This document shows, piece by piece, positions 33,748-42,450 of a DNA stretch of 50,439 nucleotides. The first letter of the stretch is position 1, and the number at the start of each line of letters is the position of its first letter. Below the pieces are notes generated by a model, which saw only the letters and a list, made by a program, of their open reading frames with translations, did no database searches and was not told the DNA's origin. The position numbers and the translations under genes are program-made. This stretch comes from SAT2750 sp964476375 (GTDB lineage: Bacteria; Planctomycetota; Planctomycetia; Pirellulales; Pirellulaceae): positions 1 to 50,439 of the forward strand of contig CAYYZW010000119.1 in assembly GCA_964476375.1 (NCBI GenBank), given 5' to 3'.

Positions 33748-34986
33748 TTAGGTGGAATACTTTCGGAGCACCATCTGGACTGCCGTACAGTGTCTCTCGG
33801 CAAAGCCTGCCTCGCAGTAGGAAAAGTAATATTTCCAGAGACGCAGAAATCGATCAGGAAAACCAAGTTGGTGCAGTTCCGTCCCTGCACGAACAAACCG
33901 GTCTCTCCACTGTTGTAGGGTTGTGACATAGTGGGAGCCAATATCCCGGATCCTGTCGATTTCCATCACTCCCTGTTGTTGCAGGATCTTGCCAATGAGC
34001 TGCTGCGAGGGAAGGAAACCACCGGGAAAGATGTACTCACGGATAAAATCGGTGGACCTGGCATACCTGCCAAAATCCCTGTCCTTCATGTTCATGAGAA
34101 TTGCCTGGAGCGACATGACTCCCCCGGGCCGTAGCAGCCGGTGACAGCGATCAAAGAAAATTGGGAGGTAACGCTGTCCAACGGCTTCGATCATTTCCAC
34201 CGAGATGACCTTGTCATACGTGCCTGCCAGGTCTCGGTAATCCTGCTTAAGAACGGTGACCCGGTCTGCCAGTCCCGCCTCGCGAATGCGATCCCGTGCA
34301 TGGTCAAACTGTTCTTGCGAGATTGTCGTGGTGGTAACTCGGCAACCATACTGCTGGGCAGCGAACAGCGCCAGGGCTCCCCAGCCAGTTCCGATTTCCA
34401 GCAGGTGGTCCGATTCCTTCAGCTGCAGGTCATCGCAGAGGGTCTGCATTTTTCGTTTGGATGCCACCTCGAGAGACATGCCTGGCTCATCGAATATGGC
34501 ACAGGAGTAGTTCATTGTCCTGTCCAGGAAAAGCTGGAAGAAGTTGTTTCCCAGATCGTAATGCTCGTGGATATTCTTGCGACTCCCACGCCGGTTATTT
34601 CTTCGATGCCAACTCCGTAAACGGACCAACCAGAGGGCAAGTCCCCGGAGCCGATCACGTACCGAGGTCATGGCCCCGGCACTTCTGAGGATGATCCGGA
34701 ACAGACTCGTCAAGTCAGAGCAGTTCCAATGTCCTTCGAGGTAGGATTCAGCAATCCCCAGTTCTCCGCCAGACACCGCCTGGCCATAAAATGTTGGGCA
34801 GGAGACAACCAGTTCTGCCTGGAGTTCGGCTTCGGGATGGCCTGTTTCGATCGTTCCCCATTCGTCGACGAGACGGATGTTCCCACTCTCAATCCGCTTG
34901 ATCCACTGGGTTATCAGACCGCGGGAGGCTGGTTTTTTCCGGCAGCTGGAAACAGTCTTGGGGACGACACGAAGTTCACTGGTCAT
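33748..34986 (-). CDS. Cyclopropane-fatty-acyl-phospholipid synthase family protein
   Basis: The protein has 412 residues, 30 more than E. coli Cfa. The N-terminal lipid-binding region (residues 1-135) is followed by the catalytic domain: HYDLGNNFFQLFLDRTMNYS (142-161), SAM motif EIGTGWGAL (197-205), the bicarbonate/active-site loop VEMIEAVGQRY, and REYIFPGGFLPS. These are the standard CFA synthase residues, so methylene or methyl transfer from SAM to an unsaturated acyl chain is expected. ATG 34986 begins 48 bp after the stop of the DUF1365 gene. Products other than cyclopropane (10-methyl or furan acids) occur in clusters of this kind. Confidence 0.92.
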   Translation of the reverse strand: MTSELRVVPKTVSSCRKKPASRGLITQWIKRIESGNIRLVDEWGTIETGHPEAELQAELVVSCPTFYGQAVSGGELGIAESYLEGHWNCSDLTSLFRIILRSAGAMTSVRDRLRGLALWLVRLRSWHRRNNRRGSRKNIHEHYDLGNNFFQLFLDRTMNYSCAIFDEPGMSLEVASKRKMQTLCDDLQLKESDHLLEIGTGWGALALFAAQQYGCRVTTTTISQEQFDHARDRIREAGLADRVTVLKQDYRDLAGTYDKVISVEMIEAVGQRYLPIFFDRCHRLLRPGGVMSLQAILMNMKDRDFGRYARSTDFIREYIFPGGFLPSQQLIGKILQQQGVMEIDRIRDIGSHYVTTLQQWRDRFVRAGTELHQLGFPDRFLRLWKYYFSYCEAGFAERHCTAVQMVLRKYST

Positions 34987-35034
34987 TTGCGGTTTGACGT
35001 CCAGGCAGCGGCGGTAGGAAAAAAGGTCAAAGTG

Positions 35035-35823
35035 TCAGCTTGTCTCACCAGGATCTGGCCGCTTTTTTGGATGGTGATAAAAAGGAGTCTTTTTTAACCA
35101 GAGCCACAATGCCTGAATGTAGATTCGCAGGAATACAAACAATGTTAACAACGGAAATCGTATTGCCAAGCCGGTCAAGGTGGAAGCACGAAGAGGGACT
35201 CGCTGCATCTGCAGGCTCACATCCAGGATCTTCCCCGAGGGGGTCTGAACATCGATTTGGATCGAGAGATGGTCTCGGGGTTTGGCCAGCCGCCAGTAGT
35301 ATTCCTGCTCCATGGCCATGAAGGGAGAGACATGGAGTTCTTTTTTTGTTGGTAAGTGGTGTCCTGGCGTTGCACGCCAGGCCTCCGGTTTGAGGAGGTA
35401 ACAGTGGCTTTCACCCCAGGGGGTATTATTGACCTCGGCAATCACAAAGTTGAGTGTTTCACCATCCCGCGAAAAGACGTAATAGAAGGAGACCGGGTTC
35501 ATCTGAATACCGAACTGCCGAAGGTGTGTGAGCAGTCGAATCGGTCCTTCCGGGTAAGTGCCGGTTTCTGCGTTTATGTATTGCCGGACGGCCTGGTCCA
35601 GGGGGATTGTTTTGTTACCGAGATGGTCGGCCCGCCGAAACCAGTTCATGGTTGGAAAACGGTGGGACCAGAAAAGGCGGTCCGCAAAAACCTGGTCCAG
35701 TTCTGCAAGATCCAGGTAAATCATGTAGAGGTGATAACGGAACTGGTGGGTATGCGGGAGGGACCGCCGATGTTCTACATGGCCTCGGTAAAGGCAGCTA
35801 TTGGTGGGAGCATGTTTTTTCAT
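35035..35823 (-). CDS. DUF1365 family protein
   Basis: The protein has 262 residues, with the family start CLYRGHVEHRRSLPHTHQFRY, then LLTHLRQFGIQMNPVSFYYV and AEVNNTPWGESHCYLL, and KELHVSPFMAMEQEYYW. A hydrophobic segment near 215-245 suggests membrane association. DUF1365 is almost always found with an FAD amine-oxidase-like gene and CFA synthase. Its start ATG overlaps the stop of the FAD gene by one base (TGATG), indicating coupled translation. Biochemical role unknown. Confidence 0.92.
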   Translation of the reverse strand: MKKHAPTNSCLYRGHVEHRRSLPHTHQFRYHLYMIYLDLAELDQVFADRLFWSHRFPTMNWFRRADHLGNKTIPLDQAVRQYINAETGTYPEGPIRLLTHLRQFGIQMNPVSFYYVFSRDGETLNFVIAEVNNTPWGESHCYLLKPEAWRATPGHHLPTKKELHVSPFMAMEQEYYWRLAKPRDHLSIQIDVQTPSGKILDVSLQMQRVPLRASTLTGLAIRFPLLTLFVFLRIYIQALWLWLKKTPFYHHPKKRPDPGETS

Positions 35824-37061
35824 CAGGGCAGGCTTTCAATGACCTTCCACGCACTATGCACTCCATCCTCGTGGAAACCATGTCCCCAGTAGGCACCACA
35901 ACAGGAAACACCATGATTATTAATGAGTTCCATGTGGCGTTGCTGAACTTCACGACGGCGTGCATCGAATACAGGATGATGATAGATGAAGCGATGTAGG
36001 ATGTCCTGCTGGTGGAGCCATGGTTCTGCATTCAGCGAGACACAGTAAGTGCGCTCGGTGGAAAGGCCCTGCAGGATATTCATGTTGTAGGTGACGATAG
36101 GCAGTGTGCCAGGATTTTCAGGGAGGTAGTAATTCCAGCATGCCCAGGCACGTCGACAGGCTGGCAGGATGCTTGTATCCGTATGCAGAATCGCCGTGTT
36201 CTTTTGATAGGCGATGGCGCCGAGTAATTCTTTTTCCTCTGCCCGTGCATGTTCTCCCAGTAATGCCAGGCTCTGGTTGCTGTGGCAGGCGAGGATCACA
36301 TGGTCATAATTTCTTGTGCCATGCTCCCGTGTTGTGACCTGGATGCCATTGCCACCTCTTTCGATACTCGTTGCAGTCGTGCCCATCTCGACCTCGACAT
36401 CCATGTTGTCTTGCAAGGCTGCGACGTATTCCTGGGATCCCCCGGCGATGACTTTCCAGTTTGGCCGGTCCCGCATGGAGAGTAACCCGTGGTGCCGGTA
36501 AAACTCGATCACGAAACGGGCAGGAAAGTTCTCGAAACGGTCTGCTGGGCAGGACCAGATAGCAGAACCCAGGGGTTGAAAGAAGTGTTCAGTGAATGCC
36601 GGAGAGAATCGATGTTGAGAAAGAAACTGGGTGACGGTGAGTTTTTCAGAAAGTTCTTTTTCCACCTGGCGGGCGAGCTTCTGGAATCGCAGGATCTCTC
36701 GTAGTAGCCGGTAATGCCGCACACGAAAAAAATTTCCGCGTTGGGCAAAAAAACTGCCCAGGCTTCCGCCCTGGTATTCGAGGCCTGTCCTCTCACACCG
36801 GACACCGAAAGTCATCTGGGTTGGCTGGCTCTGGACCGGGAGTTCATCAATCAACTGGCAGAAAAGGGGATAGGTGCGATCGTTGTAAACAATAAACCCG
36901 GTATCGATCGGGATCGATCGTACACCCTCCTTGACGGAAACCGTGTTGGTGTGCCCGCCGAGGTAATTGTTCTTTTCCAGCAGCGTGATGTCGTGGCGGG
37001 CCTGCAGGTAATAAGCGGCCGTGAGACCGGAAATCCCGGCGCCGACGATGGCAATTTTCAT
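35823..37061 (-). CDS. FAD-dependent amine-oxidase-like oxidoreductase, first gene of the lipid cluster
   Basis: The protein has 412 residues. The dinucleotide-binding motif is IVGAGISGLTAAYYL (4-18) followed by GGHTNTV (flavin contact), and late motifs include TYNMNILQGL and SCCGAYWGHGFHEDGVHSAW. This is the NAD(P)-binding/FAD protein that accompanies DUF1365 and CFA synthase in many bacteria, thought to desaturate or oxidise acyl chains. It is promoter-proximal in a minus-strand run of five genes with small gaps. The 166-bp divergent gap with the propeller gene at 37228 has only weak promoter-like hexamers. Confidence 0.92.
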   Translation of the reverse strand: MKIAIVGAGISGLTAAYYLQARHDITLLEKNNYLGGHTNTVSVKEGVRSIPIDTGFIVYNDRTYPLFCQLIDELPVQSQPTQMTFGVRCERTGLEYQGGSLGSFFAQRGNFFRVRHYRLLREILRFQKLARQVEKELSEKLTVTQFLSQHRFSPAFTEHFFQPLGSAIWSCPADRFENFPARFVIEFYRHHGLLSMRDRPNWKVIAGGSQEYVAALQDNMDVEVEMGTTATSIERGGNGIQVTTREHGTRNYDHVILACHSNQSLALLGEHARAEEKELLGAIAYQKNTAILHTDTSILPACRRAWACWNYYLPENPGTLPIVTYNMNILQGLSTERTYCVSLNAEPWLHQQDILHRFIYHHPVFDARRREVQQRHMELINNHGVSCCGAYWGHGFHEDGVHSAWKVIESLP

Positions 37062-37227
37062 TCAAACTGACAGCAGAAGATGGGGTGACGTGGTTGTCTT
37101 TGGAGCGATTAAAACGAGGTATAGCGTACGTGAAAATGGTTGAACCGGGTTGTCCCCTTCACGGAAGATCAATTTTGGATTATTTTTGGAATCCTTATCA
37201 TCCTGGAAAAGTGGAAATTGACAAGCC

Positions 37228-38523
37228 ATGTCCATACGAGCAGAGGTCGATCCGAACAACTGGCGGTTTCCTTGCTGTTTTGTCTTCACGATTGTCATCC
37301 TGGCCTTCGCTGTTCGCCTGGATGCCCAGCAGACATGGACACAGTGGCGAGGCCCGGACCGCAATGGGCTGCTGAGCGAAGCAGATTGGCCTGCCACGCT
37401 CAGTGGCGAGCATCTCATTTCGCGATGGAGCACGAAGCTGGGTCCCAGTTACTCGGGCCCCCTTGTGACGAAAGATACGGTTTACACGACGGCAACACGT
37501 GAAAAAAAGTGGGAAGTGGTAATTGCTGTTGATCTGGAAACCGGCAAGAAACGTTGGGAGACGAAGTGGGAAGGTGCCATGTCGGTCCCCTTTTTTGCCA
37601 GATCCAATGGTGATTGGATTCGTGCAACCCCGGCACTCCATCGGGGGAAATTGTATGTTGCCGGGATGCGTGATGTCCTCGTCTGTCTGGACATAAAGAA
37701 TGGCGAGGTCATCTGGAAAAAAGACTTTGTCAAGGAATTACGGAGCCCCCTGCCGACGTTTGGGTATGTCTCCTCTCCCCTTCCGGATGGGGATTATCTC
37801 TACGTGCAGGCGGGTGGAGGAATTCTCAAGCTGGAAGCCGAAACCGGCAAGATCGTCTGGCACAGTATGAAAGATGGTGGAGGAATGTTTGGGAGCGCTT
37901 TTTCCTCGCCAACCATTGACACCCTCCATGGCGCACGCCAGCTCCTGATCCAGTCGAGAAAAGTGCTGGCTGGTGTCGACCTGGAAACGGGCGATGTTTT
38001 ATGGAGCAAGGAGATAGAAGCCTTTCGTGGCATGAATATTCTTACTCCCTGCCGGTACAAATCGGGATTCTTTGTGTCAAGTTATGGCGGGGGGACACTC
38101 TATTTTGAAGTGCAAAAAACAGACAAGGGCTATGCCACGGTTGAAAGGTGGCGAAAAACAGCCCAGGGGTATATGTCGACTCCGATCCTGATTGGAAAGT
38201 ACGCCTACCTGCACATGCGAAACCAGCGGGTGACCTGCTTTGACATCGAAACCGGGCAGCAAACCTGGACCAGTACCCCCTTTGGCAAGTACTGGAGCAT
38301 GATCTCTGATGGCGAGAAGATCCTCGCATTGGATGAGAAAGGAATTCTCTACATGATCGCTGCCAACCCGGAAAAATTTGAGCTTCTTGGAACTCGTGAT
38401 TTCAACGGATCTTCCAGCTGGGCGCACCTGGGGATCATGGATAATAAGCTGGTGGTTCGAGAACTCGATAAGGTAGTGTGCTACCACTGGAGCAAGCCGG
38501 CCCCGGGGGACGACACGAAATAA
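37228..38523 (+). CDS. Secreted PQQ-like beta-propeller protein (BamB-type repeats)
   Basis: The protein has 431 residues. A signal segment (residues 14-33, CCFVFTIVILAFAVRLDAQQ) precedes WTQWRGPDRNGL, the standard start of planctomycete PQQ-repeat proteins. Blades then recur with AxDxxTGxxxW motifs (IAVDLETGKKRWETKW, VCLDIKNGEVIWKKD, LKLEAETGKIVWHS, AGVDLETGDVLWSKE, TCFDIETGQQTWTS). No CxxCH or enzyme residues are obvious, so it is probably a structural or ligand-binding periplasmic protein. ATG 37228 is the only start that includes the signal. Confidence 0.92.
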   Translation: MSIRAEVDPNNWRFPCCFVFTIVILAFAVRLDAQQTWTQWRGPDRNGLLSEADWPATLSGEHLISRWSTKLGPSYSGPLVTKDTVYTTATREKKWEVVIAVDLETGKKRWETKWEGAMSVPFFARSNGDWIRATPALHRGKLYVAGMRDVLVCLDIKNGEVIWKKDFVKELRSPLPTFGYVSSPLPDGDYLYVQAGGGILKLEAETGKIVWHSMKDGGGMFGSAFSSPTIDTLHGARQLLIQSRKVLAGVDLETGDVLWSKEIEAFRGMNILTPCRYKSGFFVSSYGGGTLYFEVQKTDKGYATVERWRKTAQGYMSTPILIGKYAYLHMRNQRVTCFDIETGQQTWTSTPFGKYWSMISDGEKILALDEKGILYMIAANPEKFELLGTRDFNGSSSWAHLGIMDNKLVVRELDKVVCYHWSKPAPGDDTK

Positions 38524-38562
38524 GAGTCGACTGGACAGACGCGTGACCGGATTTCCCTGCCA

Positions 38563-39039
38563 ATGCCGAAACGAATCAAACGTGGCCTTGTCTCCTTACT
38601 CGTTCTGCTTCTGCTCCGCTGGACTGTCATGCTGCTGATGCAGGTTTCGACCAGCCCGGTAGCAACCGGGGTGATTGCCGGGCACCTGGGGCCGGCCCCC
38701 GAGTCTCCCAATGGCGTCTCTTCCCTGGATCGCCCGGTGAAGAATTACCGTTACCTTCCGGTGCACCGGGACCTGGATCGAACCTGGGGGATCCTTGTCC
38801 ATTACCTCAGGCAACGGTCGCGGGTTCGGATTGTGCTGGAGCAGGAGGATTATCTCCATGCCACTTTTCGTACACCACTGCTTGGTTTTATCGATGACGT
38901 GGAATTTTACCGTGACCGCGACAAAGGGAGGATCGAATATCGCTCTGCGTCCCGGATGGGCTACCACGACATGGGAACCAATGCAGCCAGGATGGAGGCG
39001 GTCATGGAGGATCTGTCGCGCCGGGACCAGGGGACCTAG
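38563..39039 (+). CDS. DUF1499 family protein
   Basis: The protein has 158 residues. One N-terminal membrane or signal segment (residues 10-30) precedes the DUF1499 domain: SSLDRPVKNYRYLPV, YLHATFRTPLLGFIDDVEF and the final IEYRSASRMGYHDMGTNAARM, the family signature. Function unknown. It lies 39 bp behind the propeller gene on the same strand and converges on the ABC permease gene with a 20-bp gap. Confidence 0.88.
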   Translation: MPKRIKRGLVSLLVLLLLRWTVMLLMQVSTSPVATGVIAGHLGPAPESPNGVSSLDRPVKNYRYLPVHRDLDRTWGILVHYLRQRSRVRIVLEQEDYLHATFRTPLLGFIDDVEFYRDRDKGRIEYRSASRMGYHDMGTNAARMEAVMEDLSRRDQGT

Positions 39040-39059
39040 CTGTCGGGCAGCGAGCGAGC

Positions 39060-41363
39060 CTAGAAATCCTTGCGGGTCACGTAAAAACAGCACAGTGTGA
39101 GCATGATCAGGACAAACCAGGCGCCATTTTTGAGTGGGCCGGCAATGTCCCTTACATCGTGATACTGGCGCAAGTCCGCTGTCCGGGGGGGGCCCCAGGC
39201 CCGGGCGTCCTCGTCCGTCAGCAGGTAATTGACCACCTCACCCAGTTCACCCGGCTTGGGAAAGATGCGGTAAAAAGGCAGGAGGAAAAATCGGTGCACA
39301 CGGTGAAGCGTGGTCATCTCCGGGTCGTAACGGGACTTCTGCTTGAGCGTCTCGGTATCATACCGGGTCACGCGATCGACTCGATCGGCTACCAGTAATT
39401 CGCTTTTGTCAAATACAGCGGCAGAGACGTTGGTACCAACCAGACGGGTTTGCTCGTGCTGGATGTCGTACAGCATCAGTCGGCCGGAATGGAAAAGCAC
39501 GGCCAGGTGGCGGCCGTCCGAGGACGCTTGTGCCTTGTAGGGAGTCGATTGTCCCGCGGGATAAAAACGCCTGCGGACATCCAGAGTCGTCGCATCAAGC
39601 AGGAAGACCTCCCCGTCGGCCAGCACGCAGCAGATTATTTTTCCTGCCAGTGCGAGCGTCACATCTTTCGATTCGGGCAATTCACATTCTGCACCCCGCT
39701 CGTATTTCTCGTCCTCGTTTCGGTGTAACCAGATGAGCGTGTTCTGGTGCCAGAGAAGAAGATCCCCGTTGTCAGGATGGGGCAGGGCAGAAAACGGCAT
39801 CGACAGGCCCACCGCCGGTTCCGGTCCCACCCGTTCGAAAACATCCTTTTCTCCCATGAAAGGGATCAGGTTAAGCAGCCTGGCCCCAGGGTTTTCGTTC
39901 CGGGCCAGTTCTCCGTTTTCCCGGAAAACTCCCCGGGATGCGATGACCAGGAGACGGCCCTCCGGATCGTGAAAAATCCAGTTCGCTCCCGAGGGCAGGC
40001 CCTTGCCGGGTTGTGCAGTCCAGGTTGCATCCTGCCGTCGGCCAAGGAAAAGTTCCGGTTCATTGGATCGAAAGGGACTGCGGCCAAAGGAGGGGACCGG
40101 CTGTCGGATGAAAACAAGAAGTCCTTTTTCCGCGTCGTAAAGAGGGCCTCCCATGGATGCTCCCATGCCACTTTGCCGCCGGACGGGTGACATCGTGTCA
40201 GAGAGGATCTCGTCCCATGTCCCCTGGGGGGATGGCAGCCATTCAACAACCTCGCCGGAGCGGCGGATGCCAACGACGGAATCTTCCAGCGGCACCAGCT
40301 TGACGAGCCTTTGCGGTTCAAGGAATACCGCCTCGATAACTTCCTTGCTGGTACCGACAACGAAACAGGCAGCCCAGAAGAGAATCGACATCACGATGGA
40401 GACCGTGGCATTTTTCCATCGCAGGCCGGCAAAGGTGGAGACGCAGAAGTAGATCGAGAAGAGGAACAGGAAAAGCGGGATTGTCATCAGGATACGATGG
40501 TTCCAGAGATCGAAACGAGTGCCGATCACCAGCCAGATACCAATAATGAAATAGCTGGCAATCAGCAGGATGAAGGTACAGCCACCGAAAAACTTGGTCA
40601 GCAGCAGGAGTACCCGCGAGATAGGTTTGCTGAGCAGAAAATCGATGGATCCTGCCTCGAAGGTATTGGGGATCATCGAGGCGGTGACCAGGATCGCGGC
40701 AAAGACGCCCAGCGTGCCAATAAAGAAGTTCATCACGGCGGCCACGATCTCGTTGATAATCGGGTTGGCCAGGTCTCGCGGAAAAGGGAGAGCCGTGCCA
40801 ACCGGGTTGCCAAGATAGGTCACAAAGACCTGGGTCCCGGAAACCGTAGGAAGGTGGGTGGGAAAAGCGGAACGCAGCAACAGCCGGTTGGCAAGGGCAA
40901 TGTCTTCCCTGGAGGATGTCGCATCCAGTTCGGTCAGCAACTCGCGGGTGCTTTCGTCCAGGTAAACATCCTGCCAGGATGCCTGGTCGTAATAATCATG
41001 CCGGGGAAGAATCTGGTTGAGTGATTCAAGCAAGTCCAGGACCAGGGCCCGCCTCGTTCCCGGCTGTTCTTCATCTCCCTTCAGTGACGCTTTCAGCTTT
41101 GCCTGGATTCTCTTGTCGAGCAGTTCCCAGGTCCGCTTTCCCGGGGTCGTCTCGTCTGCGGTACCCTGGTCGACCAGCGTGGAAATGAATTCCGGCCAGT
41201 TCCGGATTTCCGAGCGTTGAAATTCTGTTGCCCGCTGTTCCACCATCGACAGGGGAGCGATCGCGGCCAGCAACAGCGTGGTCAGGATAAAGAGTATCCA
41301 GAGTACGCGAGAGGCAAAAGCCTCCCGAAAGGAATCGATCATGATGGCAAGGTAGGGTCGCAT
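39060..41363 (-). CDS. ABC-2 type permease with large inserted extracytoplasmic domain
   Basis: The protein has 767 residues. Hydrophobic helices: about 19-40, 205-232, 250-282, 291-314 and 320-345, then a final one near 747-763 (NGAWFVLIMLTLCCFYVTRK). Between helices 1 and 2 is a 165-residue soluble loop. Between the fifth helix and the last lies a stretch of about 400 residues with propeller-like strand motifs (GDLLLWHQNTLIWLHRNEDE, VFLLDATTLDVRRRF, GRLMLYDIQHEQTRL, VTRYDTETL). That makes it roughly twice the size of a usual ABC-2 permease. It begins 3 bp after the ATPase stop; the pair should form one exporter or membrane machine. Confidence 0.88.
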   Translation of the reverse strand: MRPYLAIMIDSFREAFASRVLWILFILTTLLLAAIAPLSMVEQRATEFQRSEIRNWPEFISTLVDQGTADETTPGKRTWELLDKRIQAKLKASLKGDEEQPGTRRALVLDLLESLNQILPRHDYYDQASWQDVYLDESTRELLTELDATSSREDIALANRLLLRSAFPTHLPTVSGTQVFVTYLGNPVGTALPFPRDLANPIINEIVAAVMNFFIGTLGVFAAILVTASMIPNTFEAGSIDFLLSKPISRVLLLLTKFFGGCTFILLIASYFIIGIWLVIGTRFDLWNHRILMTIPLFLFLFSIYFCVSTFAGLRWKNATVSIVMSILFWAACFVVGTSKEVIEAVFLEPQRLVKLVPLEDSVVGIRRSGEVVEWLPSPQGTWDEILSDTMSPVRRQSGMGASMGGPLYDAEKGLLVFIRQPVPSFGRSPFRSNEPELFLGRRQDATWTAQPGKGLPSGANWIFHDPEGRLLVIASRGVFRENGELARNENPGARLLNLIPFMGEKDVFERVGPEPAVGLSMPFSALPHPDNGDLLLWHQNTLIWLHRNEDEKYERGAECELPESKDVTLALAGKIICCVLADGEVFLLDATTLDVRRRFYPAGQSTPYKAQASSDGRHLAVLFHSGRLMLYDIQHEQTRLVGTNVSAAVFDKSELLVADRVDRVTRYDTETLKQKSRYDPEMTTLHRVHRFFLLPFYRIFPKPGELGEVVNYLLTDEDARAWGPPRTADLRQYHDVRDIAGPLKNGAWFVLIMLTLCCFYVTRKDF

Positions 41364-41366
41364 GCG

Positions 41367-42419
41367 TCAATTCTTTTCCGGATCAGAAGGTTCTTCTGGA
41401 GTTCCCGTGCTGGACCTGGAATCTCCCACGATCGAGGCAGGATCCAGGTCGATGACAGGTGCTGGTTGCTCGTTTTCGATCTGTTCGATGATGTCGAGGA
41501 AGGCATTTTCCAGGGTGGCCCGGGGCCGGGTGATTTCCTGGATCCCAATCTGCTGTTGCCGTAATCGGTCAATCAGCCGGTCAAGTTCTGATTGCTTGAG
41601 ATCCCGGATGCTGATTTCCATGGTCTCCGGGGAAAGCACAGACACCGTGTCGATCGGGATCCCCTCGAGAGCCAGTCGCAGGGTGTCTTCCTGGCCGACC
41701 AGGACAAGTCTGGTCATGTCATTCCCGGTACGGGTGACCTCGTCAATGGTACCTATCCGCCGAAGCTGTCCATGGGCCAGGATGGCCACCCGGTCACAGA
41801 CCAGTTCGATTTCCTGGAGCAGGTGGCTGTTGACGAAGATGGTTTTCCCCTCGTCCTTGAGTTCCTGCAGGATTGCTCTCATTTCGGTGCGACCCACCGG
41901 GTCGACCCCGTCGGTCGGTTCATCCAGGATCAACAGGTCCGGGTCGTGAATCATGGCCTGGGCCAGTCCAAGTCGTTGCATCATTCCCTTGGAATAGTTC
42001 TTGACAGGGGTTTTTCCCCAGCCTCCCAGTCCCACGCGTTCCAGCAGTTGGGGGGTTTTCTGTCGGATCTCGCGGCGGGAAAGATAACTCAGTCCCCCGT
42101 AGTAATCCAGCGCTGTATTTCCGGTCATGTGCCTGGGGATGCGGTGGTTTTCTGGAAGGAATCCAACTCTTTTACGACCCAGGCGGCTGCCCGCCGGTTT
42201 GCCCAGCAGGGCTGCATCCCCCTGGGACTTGCGGACAATTCCCAGCAGGATCTTGATCAGGGTTGTCTTTCCGGCACCGTTGGGACCAAGCAATCCAAAG
42301 ATCGAACCCTGTTCCACTTCCAGGCTGACACCCCGAAGTGCATCCACCGTGCGGCGGAAAAAGAGACCCTCCCGGTAGGTCTTGTGCAGGTCATGGATTT
42401 CAATGGCCTTGTCTGTCAT
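41367..42419 (-). CDS. ABC transporter ATP-binding protein
   Basis: The protein has 350 residues. Walker A is GPNGAGKTT (about 43-51), the ABC signature is NYSKGMMQRLGLA (SKGM in place of SGGQ), Walker B is DLLILDEPTDGVD, and the switch His is in FVNSHLLQE. A C-terminal extension of about 100 residues (LVLVGQEDTLRLALEG to acidic SSTGTPEEPSDPEKN) is typical of ATPases paired with ABC-2 permeases of the Nos/gliding type. The ATG at 42419 follows the sulfatase stop by 31 bp, suggesting one minus-strand operon. Confidence 0.93.
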   Translation of the reverse strand: MTDKAIEIHDLHKTYREGLFFRRTVDALRGVSLEVEQGSIFGLLGPNGAGKTTLIKILLGIVRKSQGDAALLGKPAGSRLGRKRVGFLPENHRIPRHMTGNTALDYYGGLSYLSRREIRQKTPQLLERVGLGGWGKTPVKNYSKGMMQRLGLAQAMIHDPDLLILDEPTDGVDPVGRTEMRAILQELKDEGKTIFVNSHLLQEIELVCDRVAILAHGQLRRIGTIDEVTRTGNDMTRLVLVGQEDTLRLALEGIPIDTVSVLSPETMEISIRDLKQSELDRLIDRLRQQQIGIQEITRPRATLENAFLDIIEQIENEQPAPVIDLDPASIVGDSRSSTGTPEEPSDPEKN

Positions 42420-42450
42420 CGTCTGTCCTTGTCGCCCAAGTCCGAACCAC

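Noticed and set aside
33168..33941. 257-codon minus-strand frame
   Set aside because: It is a different frame over the DUF1295 and CFA synthase genes; the membrane-protein frame is the real one.
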